Shown: one piece after another, positions 1 to 10,209 of the stretch
How the letters are laid out: every line of letters starts with the position of its first letter
Position numbering within the stretch: position 1 is the stretch's first letter
Origin: Ptiloglossa arizonensis
Taxonomy: Eukaryota > Arthropoda > Insecta > Hymenoptera > Colletidae
NCBI RefSeq assembly: GCF_051014685.1
Contig: NC_135051.1
Span: 15,705,557-15,769,556 of the forward strand
Direction of reading: 5' to 3'
DNA: 64,000 bases
Notes under the pieces: generated by a model
The model's input: the letters and a program-made list of their open reading frames with translations, nothing else
Told to the model about the DNA's origin: nothing
The model's database searches: none
Position numbers and translations under genes: made by a program

Positions 1-1170
1 TAGGCAAAGTAGACACTATTGCGTCGACAGTGGATAGAATCTTGCGGTGCATAGTGATAAAACTAGGAGATGCAAAGGCTGGTCCCAAAGGGTACTGTGA
101 GTAATTAATAATTCTCTACTTGGATGTCCTTGAGTCTGTTTTGGAACAAGTGTATCAAAGTCCCAATTCGGCCGATAGACAACTCTCTGGGCTTCTAACT
201 GTATATATACTCACCCACCTACTCACCCACTGTCTCTGAGAGAAAGTCCAAGTGGACTGTCCAACGAACGAATGTCCCGAAAATTGTTCAAAGGGCGGAA
301 AAAGTATTTTCGAAATCGTCAGGACGACAGGACAGGGAATTCCAGCGGGTCCCCTATTCCTCTCTCGACGGGGCTTTGACGTATCGGAGAACACGAGCGC
401 GTACGGTTGCACGTGTGCATCGAAGGACGCACGTGATGCTCGCGTGGTCACGTGAAGGCAAGGAAGACCGCAACGGAGGAGAGACGAAGGGAAAAGAAAC
501 GGTTCGATCCGTCGTTCCGTTTTTCACTGGGTCAAGTTTATCGCGGCGGGAGAAAGAATAAGACGAACGGGAACGGGGGGGATGGGTAACGGAGGGGGGC
601 TAAGGGCGGGCCCGAGAGGAAGTCGGAGCGAGCGATGAAGCGTGGTGCACGATAAAGAGGTTCAGCTTTGTGCGCGCGCCACTGACCTGTTCCTGTGCGA
701 TAGAGAGTAAAAGGAGCACGAAGAACCGTTCTTCTGTCACTAATGAGCGATCGATGTCTTATTGAGATATCGGTCTTCCCTCTGTGTCAGAATTCTTTTT
801 GTATACCACCGCTCCGCGAGTCCTGGCCCGTTCCCCACGGCCAACGAGGACCGTTGCTTGAATCTCGTTCAGACCCCCCTCCGGGGGATCCCGGAGTCCA
901 GCGGTTTCACTTTTACTTTTTTACCCGCGCAAAGATCTCAATCTCTCCTCTACCTTTTTCTCTCCTGGGACCGTGGAGAGTGAGTCACGCGGCCGACGCG
1001 AACGAACACGATGACTTGGACTCTGGCCCGTCGAAGAGGTTAATGCGCTTCGCGTCGAGTACCTGCTCTCGCTTCTTTGTCTTTGGCGCGGGATGAAACG
1101 ATCGAACGTTCGCTTATTTGCATCCGTGGTATCGCCACGTTAACGAGGACTTGGTGTCGAGAATTGGAGT
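1..1170. other. Gene-free CpG-rich start of window
   Basis: 230-1130 is CpG- and purine-rich with several short overlapping frames on both strands, none recognised. No promoter element or RNA gene can be supported. Confidence 0.4.
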
Positions 1171-2124
1171 TGGGGAGGAAGGATACTGTCAGCAGACTGA
1201 GGAGTACAGTTGACTTCAGTCTTGCGTTGAGTAGTTATCTAGTCAAACTAATTAATATTTGGAGGCTTTAGTCGACATGGTTGCCCTAGAATGTGTATGT
1301 ATGTGTAGGGTCGGGGATAAAGAATTCTGTCAACAGACTGAGTAGCACAATCGATTCCAATTTGACGTTGTGTAGTCATCTAGTCAAACTAATTAATATT
1401 TGGGGGCTTTAGTCGACATGGTTGCCCTAGAATGTGTATGTACGTGTAGGGTCGGGGATGAAGAATTCTGTCAGTAGGCTGGATAGCACAATCGATTCCA
1501 GTTTGGCGTGGTGTAGTCATCTAGTCAAATTAACGTTTAGAGGCTTTAGTCGACATAGTTGCCCTAGGATGTATATGTACGTGTAGGGTTGAGAATGAAG
1601 AATTCTGTCAACAGGCTGGGTAGCACACTCGATTTCAATTTGACATTGAATAGTTATGTAGGCAAATTAACGTTTAGGGGCTTTAATCGACATAGTTGCC
1701 CTACACTGTACATGTACGAGTAGGGTCGAGAATGAAGAATTCTGTCAACAGGCTGGGTAGCACAATCGATTCTATTTTGGCGTTGAATGGTTATGTAGGC
1801 AAATTAACATTTAGGGGCTTTAGTCGACATAGTTGCCCTAGACTGTACATGTACGTGTTAGGGTTGTGGATGAAGAATTCTGTCAGCGGGCCGAGTAGCA
1901 TAATTGATTCGAGTCTGACGTGGAACAGTTACGTAGGCAAATTAACGTTTGAAAGCTTTCGTCGATAGAGTCGTCCTATACTATACACGTATTAGGGTCT
2001 GGGGGGAAGAATCCTGCCAGTAGAATGAATAGTACAATTGATTCGAGTCTGGTGTCGAGCAGCTGTGTAGGCAAATTAAAGTTTGAAAGCTTCGGTCGAC
2101 ATAGTTGCTCCGTACTATGTAGAA
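1171..2124. repeat. Tandem array, unit 134-142 bp, about 7 copies
   Basis: The unit starts gaagaattctgtcaacagg and includes tagcacaatcgattc, ggcaaattaacgtttag and gctttagtcgacatagttgc. Copies begin near 1178, 1320, 1460, 1597, 1734, 1872 and 2006. The first and last copies are the most diverged. Short frames across it (for example 1696-1968) translate the repeat and are not genes. Confidence 0.88.
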
Positions 2125-2534
2125 CTAAGCCTAACGAGGTTAGTGGTCATTTTAGTTCATGACTCTTGGGGTGGTGTGTTTAGTTTTCATAGAATATATT
2201 GCGAACATGAAATTATCTCTTACACCTGTTTATCTTCAACATCTACGAGCGCAAACACGATAAACTGATCTTTGCTAAACAGTACCTAGGAAGAATTTCT
2301 TTTACAGTGTCCGCAATAGTGGGCAAAAACTATCTAGTTAACCCGAAGGAAAGCGAGCAATTAGCGTTGCTAGAGCTAAAAATCGTAATCTACTTCGAAA
2401 GGATTGATTCACTGACACGCCACAACTGGACACTTTCACCAATTTCCTCTACGCGCTTGAATTCATCGGATGTTCCTACGTAGGTTTCTCTTTGAAAGGA
2501 AATCTCTATTACGTGTCTTTGACAGCTCCAACGT

Positions 2535-3080
2535 AACCGTCCAAAATCATAGTCCAGATTCGAGACGCTGGTTAGCACGAGGATCAAAGACGTGAGTCTC
2601 TCGAACTTGGATGGTTCCGATTCGAGGCACTGGTTCGAACGAGGATCAAAGTTGTGAGTCTCTCGAACTTAGATGGTTCAGATTCCAGATAGAGGTTAGA
2701 ACAAAGATCAAAGTGGTGAATCTCTTAAACTTGAATACCCAAAATCATGGTTCAGATTCGAGACTTAGGTTAGAACGAGGATCAAAGTGGTAAGTCTCTT
2801 AAACTTAAATACCTAAAATCATGGTTCAGATTCGAGACAGAGGTTAGAACAAAGATCAAAGTGGGGAGTCTCTTAAACTAGAACACCCAAAATCATGGTT
2901 CAGATTCGAGACCTAGGTTAGAACGAGGATCAAAGTGGTGAGTCTCTTAAACTTAGATGGTTCAGATTCGAGACAGAGATTAGAACGTTTAGATGGTTCA
3001 GATTGAAGTGGTGAGTCTCTTAAACTTGAACACCCAAAATGATGGTTCAGATTCGAGACACGGGTTAGAGCGATGGTCAA
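2535..3080. repeat. Tandem array, unit about 60-80 bp, about 7 irregular copies
   Basis: Built from gttagaacgaggatcaaagt, ggtgagtctcttaaactt, an optional gaacacccaaaatcatgg and ttcagattcgagac. Copies with the optional block are about 75-80 bp and those without it about 60 bp, so two unit types are interspersed. The right end grades into CpG-rich unique sequence. Confidence 0.85.
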
Positions 3081-3341
3081 AATACGTCATCCTCGGTTAC
3101 GCAAGACGAGGTGGTCGACACGCGGCAAAACAAGTGCTGAAATCGCTCTCGTAACGCACACACGTCGCTTTTGTCGGTGTGGCCCCAAGATCCTTCACCG
3201 GGCACGGTTTCCAAAGAACAACTTTTTCCCCCTTCCACTTATCCGCCGAAGTCGTTCGAGGCACGTGCGATTGCTCGTGTGACGGACGTGGATGGAATAC
3301 GTCTGGATGCTGGGCATACGGAACTTGCAAAGTGTCGTGTG

Positions 3342-3378
3342 CTCTCTCTCTCTCTCTCTCTCTCTTTTTCTCTCTCTC
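3342..3378. repeat. (CT)n microsatellite
   Basis: CT dinucleotides interrupted by one T run. It lies in a CpG-rich stretch (3080-3650) rich in short spurious frames. Confidence 0.9.
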
Positions 3379-3845
3379 ACCAGTGCACGCGGTGTATATG
3401 TATGCTCGTAACCGGGGAAAAAAGGCGGAGAAAACTCGATGACGGAGAAAGAGACAGAGAGTCGGAGAAAAAAACGAGCGGGTAGAACGAGAGCAAAAGA
3501 GGGAAATAGGATGAGAGGGAGAGTAAAAGCGTCGACTGTGCGCGCGAGGCACGCGATCGTCGAAACTTTTGCTGTCCCGCGAATCGAGAGGTATGCAACA
3601 GCTGTTATCGTGTTACGGGTTCGCACGAGCGGCCCGTAACTTCATATCATCGTGGTGGTTGTAGGAGCCCACTCCGTGGAGTGGGTCAAGTTCACTACGC
3701 TTATGATAACATTTCTGCTCCGTTCCAGTTCCGTTCCGCGTCTAACTGCGCCTTCTGCCCCGTTCTCCTTCGCCTCATCCTCCCACGATCTCAACCTCCT
3801 CCGTCTTAACCTCTATTCTTGCTGTTCCTCGGATCCCTCGCTCGA

Positions 3846-3849
3846 GATA

Positions 3850-3882
<33 letters not shown>

Positions 3883-3912
3883 TTTTCTTTCTTTCTCTCT
3901 TGTTTTCTCCCT
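3846..3912. repeat. (CT)n microsatellite with pyrimidine tail
   Basis: About 30 bases of CT repeats run into ttctctctttttctttcttt. The plus strand of the surrounding 3720-3960 is almost purely pyrimidine, which explains the Ser/Leu/Phe-rich 150-codon frame here. Confidence 0.9.
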
Positions 3913-4570
3913 TGCTCTCCCCGTCTATCCAGGACAACCCTCTGTTATCCTCCTTTTTCCGTGTCTTCAGACCCGTCTAGCTTATCCTATCCTCTCGCGT
4001 TTGTAAACATCTCGAATCTGTCCGGATGGAGAGCTTCCTGGAACAAGTCTCCGAGCGAGGACGTTCGGATCTTTTCGCGTGAAGCGGTATTATTGCCTCG
4101 GTAGGTGGGAATTTCGAGTTCAAGGGCGGATCGGGACGTTCTCGCGAGAGACGGATGAGGTCGTTGACGTTTCGGCTAGTCTCTTTCGCGCACTCGGGTC
4201 GGTTGGCCACTGTTGCGCCCGGATGACGCGTCTCGCGATACTATAAACCCCCGGCGCTATTTATTACGTGGCATTATTTGTGATTAATCCGGGGAACGAC
4301 GTCTCGGCGAGTATGCTCGTATAAACGTGTTTTATAGCGACATTAAGTGAATAACAGCCGTCCACTAGTCGTTCCGCCTCTGTAAGTTAATATACGAGCT
4401 GTACTTACCGATAATTCTTGGGACTCTGCCTGTAAACACACGAACGAAAGGGTTCAATTTCGAACCATCTCTCGAGACGTAATTGCACCATTCAATATTC
4501 TACCATTGTATTATTCCTTTTGTAGAAAAATATATTCTTTCGAAAAGAGTTTCACTTACAATACTTACTT

Positions 4571-5855
4571 ATTATCGTTGATTGTATGGATAATTATTCG
4601 AGATAGATTTTCGTGAGAACACTTCTGTAACTAATTTTTATTTTTCCAAACGGTAAATATTGTTTACACGAGTTTTACTTACAGTTTAGAATTATTTGCA
4701 AGAAATATATTTATTGTTGTTTTCGATGGAAATACTGCATCTTAAAGGTATTGCATGATCTGACGTGTTAGAATGCTTCGAGTTTCATCGGTTACAAGTT
4801 CACCGGATGCTCAACTTTCACTGAATATTGCTCAGAATTGTTTCGCGAAAAACAAGTTTCCATCGCTGTAAATAATTCTATGGTGTATTTATGTCCGACT
4901 GACTTATAATTAAACAATCATTTTTTTCTTTTTCGTACACTCATTCTCGAATTAACGTTACTCCAATTTCCTCTCTGTTGGAAGCTATCGAGCAATTGTT
5001 CCACCGTGTGATATCGTGAAAAATATTTTGTAATAATCATAAATCATGATAAATACAGCAGTACGTTGCGAGTAGTATTCTTGAAAATAATCCCGTTTAC
5101 GTTGCACGAGTATTATCTCTCAACTGGTAGCCTGCGACTGCTGGCGTGAAATCAGTTTGACCTCAATTAAAAAAGTAGATTCGGTGATACACTTTATTCT
5201 ACTAAATATACGATTATTCTTATGTCAGTGTTAATTGAACTTATTACGAAGCTAGGACAGAAAATTTCATTTATCGTTCCGCATGGTTAGTCATTGTTAT
5301 GCTGCACCAGATGTTCGACATAGTGACAAACTTGTAAATTACAATCGAGGATCGATCAATGCAAAGTAGAATCTTTTGCAAAAGTATCGATACGCATTTA
5401 TTACTTCCGCGAGAGTATCGATACTTCCTGAAAGTATTTTTATTTAATTTTTCCTCAAAAGTATTACTAAGGTCATGAACACTCTAAAATGATAGTCTTC
5501 AAATAATATGGCATTGTGTTTCAATGTATAGTTTTGAAAATTACACACTTTTATATTATATTTACATTGCTTTTCATATCGATTATATTTCTTACATATT
5601 TACAATAATATCGATGCCAATCTTTGTATCATACGATATTGGTATCAAATTATTACAAAAGTAGTTAAAATTGATTACAATTAACCATGATTGGTTACTT
5701 TTTGATACTTTCTATTAAATACTTCGATATAAAATTGTTCGAATTTATCAATCTTATCGTTGATTCGATGAATAATTACTCAAGATAGATTTTCGTAAGA
5801 ACATTCCTATAATTAACTTTTATTTCTCAAAACGGTAAATATTGTATACAGTCAA
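4571..5855. repeat. Dispersed direct repeat of about 105 bp (copies 4571-4675 and 5752-5855)
   Basis: Both copies share, in order, ttatcgttgatt, ataattattcgagatagatt or a close variant, ttttcgtgagaacac, taatttttatttttc and aaacggtaaatattgt. They have the same orientation, are 1.18 kb apart and clearly diverged. This is probably an old interspersed element. No coding capacity was seen. Confidence 0.6.
5380..5740. other. Cluster of GTATCGATAC-like palindromes
   Basis: Two exact GTATCGATAC decamers (about 5383 and 5416) lie close to diverged relatives (gaaagtattttt, ttggtatcaaa, tttttgatactttc). Repeated subterminal motifs of this type occur in insect hAT-type elements. The terminal repeats and target duplications were not found, so this is only a possible remnant. 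Confidence 0.3.
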
Positions 5856-6009
5856 AATGACTGGTTGCAACTATTTTCATAATTAAATTTGCTTCATATT
5901 CCACCTCATGTTTATCAAAGGTATTACAAACGTTTCTATTCTACACACATGTTCAATTTAAAAAATTCCTCTTTTCCTCATCGATTAGTTTCTTTCGAAA
6001 TACATATGA

Positions 6010-6343
6010 AATACTAGGTTCTCCAATAATTTTTTTTCCTAAAAAAAAGAATTATTCCATACACGACCCAGTATGCTTTACCCACCCAGAAACTTTCGTT
6101 AAAATCAAATCTGTAGCTTAGGTAAATGTTCTTATACTAGTTTGTTCAATAAGTTTCGTCATTTTCTCCACTGTAAAAAACTACATACACTTCTTTCTCA
6201 ATACACTTCGACTTTGAACAACCGTAAATACAGAAAACTTCACACAAATACACCAAACAACAACACCGTCTTTCTAAAAACAAAACAACGAACTTAATAA
6301 CTCCTTTTCCTATCGAACGACGAAACTTATCGAGTAACCAACC
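6010..6343 (-). mobile_element. Mariner-like degenerate element with shared flank (inverted partner of 29027)
   Basis: Inside this stretch, agtttgttcaataagtttcg (from 6139) and the reverse-oriented gacgaaacttatcgagtaac (ending about 6341) form imperfect inverted ends about 205 bp apart, of the GGTTnCTCGATAAGTT type seen in mariner-like elements. The reverse complement aligns along its length with 29027-29345, including about 110 bp beyond one inverted end (attttaacgaaagtttct and gtaaagcatactgggtcg). There is no transposase frame. A 76-aa frame on the minus strand is a by-product. Confidence 0.6.
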
Positions 6344-6773
6344 GAACCTTGAATATTCCAAAATCTGTCGAAACACTTCCCGAGAGATCGCCTCGAGAGA
6401 ATCAAAATCGTCTTAAAAAAAAAAGAAATAAAAATTCACTACCAATCGGTAGTACGCGATCGCTAGGTTCGCTACGCGAGGCACTGTGAAACGCGCGTGG
6501 AAACGATCGAGAAAGCAGAATTCTTCGATGCTAAATATTGACGTGGTTTCACGGTCGTCGATAAATAAGTCACGGTGACGCGAACCATTACCTTCCGCAA
6601 CGCGGCTCGAGCGAACGGTTCGAATGATTTCTTGCGTAGTAAACGGGGCGCTCTCGCACACATCCACCGAAACTCGATGTTTAGCGAGTATATGCGGAAC
6701 CCGGCGATTACACGATCGTTGAGTGATTTACGAGCTCGCCGCCTCACGAGTCCCTTAACCTGTATGTTTGCAG

Positions 6774-6892
6774 ACCGCATTCCTGGGACGGTTCGTAATG
6801 CGGCGAGAGCACGTGCTGCCGGGTCTCGTGCTGCTCGATTTGACCGTCAAATAGGGACGCTGTGGGAGAGGAGAGGACGGTACGTTTCCCGG
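6774..6892 (+). other. Exon-like interval (acceptor tgtatgtttgcag, donor CCCGG|GTAAGTAT)
   Basis: A plausible 3' splice site ends at 6773, and a near-consensus 5' splice site starts at 6893. Between them are 119 bp of GC-rich sequence, in contrast to the AT-rich flanks. One frame is open through the interval as part of a 205-codon Arg-rich frame (6575-7192) that I do not recognise. Another reads FLGRFVMRREHVLPGLVLLD and stops at 6849. The CpG bias alone can give Arg-rich frames, so this may be non-coding. Confidence 0.25.
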
Positions 6893-7228
6893 GTAAGTAT
6901 GCATTGCGCGTATAAACGAGCCACTCGTCTTGCTTTATCTCCCCGTGTCTTCTGTTCCCGTTTTATGGAATTCCCGCGGATTCTGGCCGACGGTTCCATA
7001 CGAACCAAGGGAACGGGAACGGTAAATATTAGGCCATCGTGTAAGCGACGCGACACACGCGCGTTCAATGTACCTATATACGGGGTGTTTCCTTTAAAGA
7101 AAAGCAAAGTGAAACGTCCACGGTTCCGGGGACGATATTTTCTCGTGTATGTACAGCGTTGTGAGGTTTCGGTCCGCTTGTATGCGGTTTAATTTTGTTC
7201 TTTTGTTTTTTTTTTTCTTTTTTTTTTT

Positions 7229-7530
7229 GGCGAGAAGAAATTAGAACGATTATCTTGGGGAAACGTTCCATTTTTGAAATATATTCTTTCTATAGTTTCG
7301 TACGAAACGAAGATATTCTTTACGATTGGGTTAAAGGAGATATTAGGTTTGGAAAGTTATTTCATTTTTTTTTTTATTTTTTGGCGAGAAGAAATTAGAA
7401 CGATCATCTTGGAGAAACCTTCAATTTTTGAAATATATTCTTTCTCTAGCTTCGTACGAAACGATGATATTCTTCACGATTGGGTTAAAGGAAATATTAG
7501 GTTGTTTGGAAAGTCATTTCGTTTTTTTTG
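7229..7530 (+). repeat. Tandem duplication of about 153 bp ending in the MITE terminus
   Basis: A segment starting tggcgagaagaaattagaac (copy 1 about 7229-7381) is repeated immediately (copy 2 from about 7382). Each copy ends with ggttaaaggagatattaggt or a close variant followed by the first bases of the MITE and a poly-T tract. Copy 2 continues into the complete MITE at 7497, whereas copy 1 carries only the MITE's first 30 or so bases before the poly-T. The duplication breakpoint therefore lies in the poly-T just inside the MITE. Open frames over this stretch are products of the duplication and are not considered genes. Confidence 0.75.
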
Positions 7531-7629
7531 GATAAAATGAAACACGATTTTGTTTAGAGTGTACAAACATTTTATTAAATTGTATACTCTCCGTTTTGGA
7601 AAACGAAATGATTTTCCCAAATAACCTAA
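7497..7629 (+). mobile_element. 133-bp Tc1/mariner-type MITE, intact copy with TA target duplication
   Basis: The element begins TTAGGTTGTTTGGAAAG and ends in the approximate reverse complement (..aaataacctaa), giving imperfect terminal inverted repeats of about 30 bp. It is flanked by TA on both sides (7495-7496 and 7630-7631), the target duplication typical of Tc1/mariner elements. The centre holds a second, shorter hairpin (tttagagtgtac...gtatactct). There is no coding capacity. Related copies lie at 30283-30418, 61123-61253 and, inverted, 28868-28995, plus truncated pieces at 30652-30729 and within 7349-7381. Assignment to a mariner-related MITE family rests on the TA sites and the terminal sequence, not on a linked transposase. 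Confidence 0.8.
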
Positions 7630-7631
7630 TA

Positions 7632-8166
7632 GATCGTATACGTATATCTTGATCATTTTTAATATTTTTCTTATTTTCAATATTTGAAATATTTTTCTCG
7701 GAACGTGAATCTTTAAATGCCCCGAGTTCGATATTTGTTTCTCTACGTACGTTGAGAATGTTTGCATCGGTGAGAAGATTTGCGAAAAATCGATCGTTTC
7801 GTGTATTTCGTCGCAAGAAAGTCTTCGACTACGTTTTACGAGTCGTTCTCGGTATAAAAAAGTTTGTTAGACACCCGATAGCTAACCCAAAGGCCTGGAT
7901 AATAGTCTCAGCCCCGCCCTCTCGCTCAGGCCACTCCCTCAGGGATCTTATTAAAGTCGGATAGTATCTATTCAAACTGGAATACATATATCGCGATAAG
8001 GTAATTCGAACAGTGTTTCTTTCGCATCGTTAGGTATCGATGTTCAAACACGGAAAAGATCGTCCTAACCTAAATCTCCACTTTGCGAGTCAATCTTGGG
8101 CGATACATTTTCAAATTCGAACATCGAAACAGTTACGATACTGATTAAACTTTGAACTATTTACGT
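7632..8166. other. Gene-free AT-rich flank between MITE and NUMT
   Basis: Mixed sequence with no repeat or frame I can support. A short GC-richer patch (7885-7950) contains cagccccgccctctcgctca. The last 30-40 bases before 8167 might be a diverged continuation of nad1 (ttcaaagtttaatcag on the minus strand), but the match is too weak to call. Confidence 0.5.
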
Positions 8167-8591
8167 GGATCGAATAGCCCCTAATAAAGAATAATTTCTA
8201 TCAGATGATCAACCTATTAATATAATTGAATGAACCCCAACTCTTATCAAGTTTAACAAAATTATAAAATTAAAATTTGAAGATACTAAACCTACATATA
8301 AAGGTGTCAATAATCATACTAAAAATGATAATAATAAAATTCTTATAGGAGTTGTCAAATATATATAATAATTGATCTTCTCTAAATAAAACATCCCCTT
8401 AAGAATTAATTTAACTGTATCGCTGAAAGGTTGAAGCAACCCTTAAATAACTTACTTAGAGTGTATAAACATTTGATCAAATTGTATACTCTCAACCCAA
8501 TTGCAACCCAATAAACTTTATTAGGTCTTTTACGATACTGAATATAACAAATAAACTTACCCTCTAAAATTGATAAGAATTCGAAAAATAA
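8167..8591 (-). pseudogene. nad1: NUMT: nuclear copy of mitochondrial nad1 (NADH dehydrogenase subunit 1), interrupted
   Basis: Read on the minus strand in the invertebrate mitochondrial code (TGA=Trp, ATA=Met, AGA=Ser), this gives about 115 codons of the N-terminal half of NADH dehydrogenase subunit 1, a membrane subunit of respiratory complex I. Block 1 (8591 down to about 8510) contains ILEGKF..YIQYRKRPNKV, matching the family's LLERKxLGYIQxRKGPNKV. Block 2 (8436 down to 8167) opens with LQPFSDTVKL (family LQPFSDAIKL) and ends GWSSDSNYSLLGAIRS (family GWSSNSNYxLLG). In block 2 two TGA codons fall where Trp is expected, so the standard code would break the frame; this is diagnostic of mitochondrial origin. 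Block 2 has no mitochondrial-code stop. The blocks are separated by non-mitochondrial DNA (8437-8509) and differ in frame, so the copy is dead in the nucleus. Similarity fades below 8167. Identification is confident; the outer edges are approximate. Confidence 0.92.
8437..8509. mobile_element. MITE-core hairpin insertion inside the nad1 NUMT
   Basis: Between the two nad1 blocks lies sequence that matches the central hairpin of the 133-bp MITE family found elsewhere in the window (agagtgtata...tgtatactct, loop containing the TGATCA palindrome). The hexamer CAACCC occurs at 8437-8442, 8493-8498 and 8504-8509, so a 50-bp segment (8443-8492) is bracketed by direct hexamer copies. CAACC is also the inner part of the MITE terminus. 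This could be a heavily deleted MITE, or filler DNA placed at a break when or after the mitochondrial fragment was inserted. The full terminal repeats and TA duplications seen in the other copies are absent here. Confidence 0.6.
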
Positions 8592-9019
8592 CTTACATAG
8601 TTTCTTAACTGTGTACCATTTCATTCAAAAATACAATTAATGAATTTTCCTTTTAGTACTATCTGTGAAAAACGAGATTCTTCAAAAGACTACCAAGTAA
8701 AATTGAAAATAAACAAGTTCAAACTTTCTCAAACTTCTCAAACTTTCTCAAACAATCTTTCAGCGATCGCCCGGTCGTACCGGTTTAAATTCGTTTAATT
8801 TTCCCACGGAAAGGAAAACCATTCCAGGAACAAAGAAAAAAAAGAAAAAAAAAAAGAAATTCATAGACGATTACGTACGCGATTCCCTCCCTCTCTTCGC
8901 GCGATCGAAAATTTCCCGCGTCTCTCGTTTCGAAATCGCGGACCACGAACGAACGCAAACACGTCGCCGTGTAAACACAACCGTGCACACAACGGTGATA
9001 TTAAAACACGGATAATTCG

Positions 9020-9990
9020 ACTAATTGCCGTCAGACCGATCGATCAAGCGGAACGATGTAAAATCGCGTTCCAGCGACACTCGATTCGGCCAATTCGGCA
9101 CCCGCGTCCATAATGGACGCGCGCATACTCGTATTTCGGCGGGCCGATATCAATCGCGGCCTTGCGGCCGTCGTTTATACACACTGTCTTACACACCGGT
9201 GTCCTCCCTCTTTCTCAGTCGCCCTCGGCCCCGCCACTCTCCCTTTCTGTCGTGCAACAAGTGTGACGGCTCGTACCAGTGGGTAGGCGAATGAACCAAC
9301 AAAAAAAAAAAAAGAAAGAAAAAAAAAGGAAAAAAAAAAGGTCCGGGTGGTTAGAGAGCGAGAGAGGAAAGGCCGGACAGAGAGAGAGAGAGAGAGCGAG
9401 AAAGAGAGAGAGAGCGAAGGTGCATCAGCTGGGGGCGAGGAGGACGGGAGCCTTAAACGGGGGAAAGATGGAAAATGGGTCGACTTTTGTGTACCGACGA
9501 GCTTTGCGAATACGTCAGCGCCAGGACACACCTGCAGTTCGACGGTTTACCCCCTTTTCTGGTAAATGTCCTCCCTTCGTTCGTGTGCGCGCGCGCGTGA
9601 GCGCGTGAGCGCGTTCGAGCGCGTGTCCTTGAGAGGCAGTCTCTCGTGTGCGGCACGGTACATGCACGCTCGGTGCGCCCACCGCGACACGTCGCCCGTC
9701 GAATGTACGATCGAACGTATAGGATATGTAGAACGCATCACGGGTTCCGGTGCATCGATGAAAATATGTAAAACTCGGCCGCTGGCGCTGATAGACGGCC
9801 CGATGGATGAACGAGGACGACCAGACGAACGCGTGATGAACTTTGGTCGCGCGTGCCGCGCACACGGTTCGACCGAGTGGGCTCGCGGATATCGAGGAGA
9901 CTCCTAGCGTGCGGGGGACTTTCGATTCCGTTCTGCGTCGCTTTGATGGATTCTTTCCCGTTGATTGACGGACTCGGATGACGTAATATA
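9020..9990. other. CpG-rich island with purine/pyrimidine tracts
   Basis: CpG-dense sequence including an A-rich run (9300-9340), an AG microsatellite (9378-9416) and an alternating purine-pyrimidine block gcgcgcgcgtgagcgcgtga (about 9586-9610). Overlapping frames on both strands are low in complexity. It could be a promoter or 5'UTR region; no TATA box or consistent coding frame was seen. Confidence 0.45.
9378..9416. repeat. (AG)n microsatellite
   Basis: AG dinucleotides with a few GC and AA interruptions, following the A-rich stretch at 9300-9340. Confidence 0.88.
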
Positions 9991-10209
9991 ATACAAACGT
10001 GACTGGTCTACTAGGGGTCTTGCCGAGAGGAAAGGAGACGATCGATTCCAGGGTTCACGATTCGAGACACCGAGATCGTTCGATTGAATATCGACCAATT
10101 TGTGCCTGGTTGACCCATGGATGATTTTGAGGATAATTTTGTATGTAGGGGGTGTCTGTTTTGTTTCGATATGGTGGAATATATCGCGCGGAGGTCTAAC
10201 GAAATGTTA

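Noticed and set aside
6575..7192. 205-codon Arg-rich plus-strand frame
   Set aside because: Opens from a non-ATG codon in CpG-rich DNA, has no recognisable domain, and competing minus-strand frames overlap it. Only the splice-bounded part was kept as exon-like.
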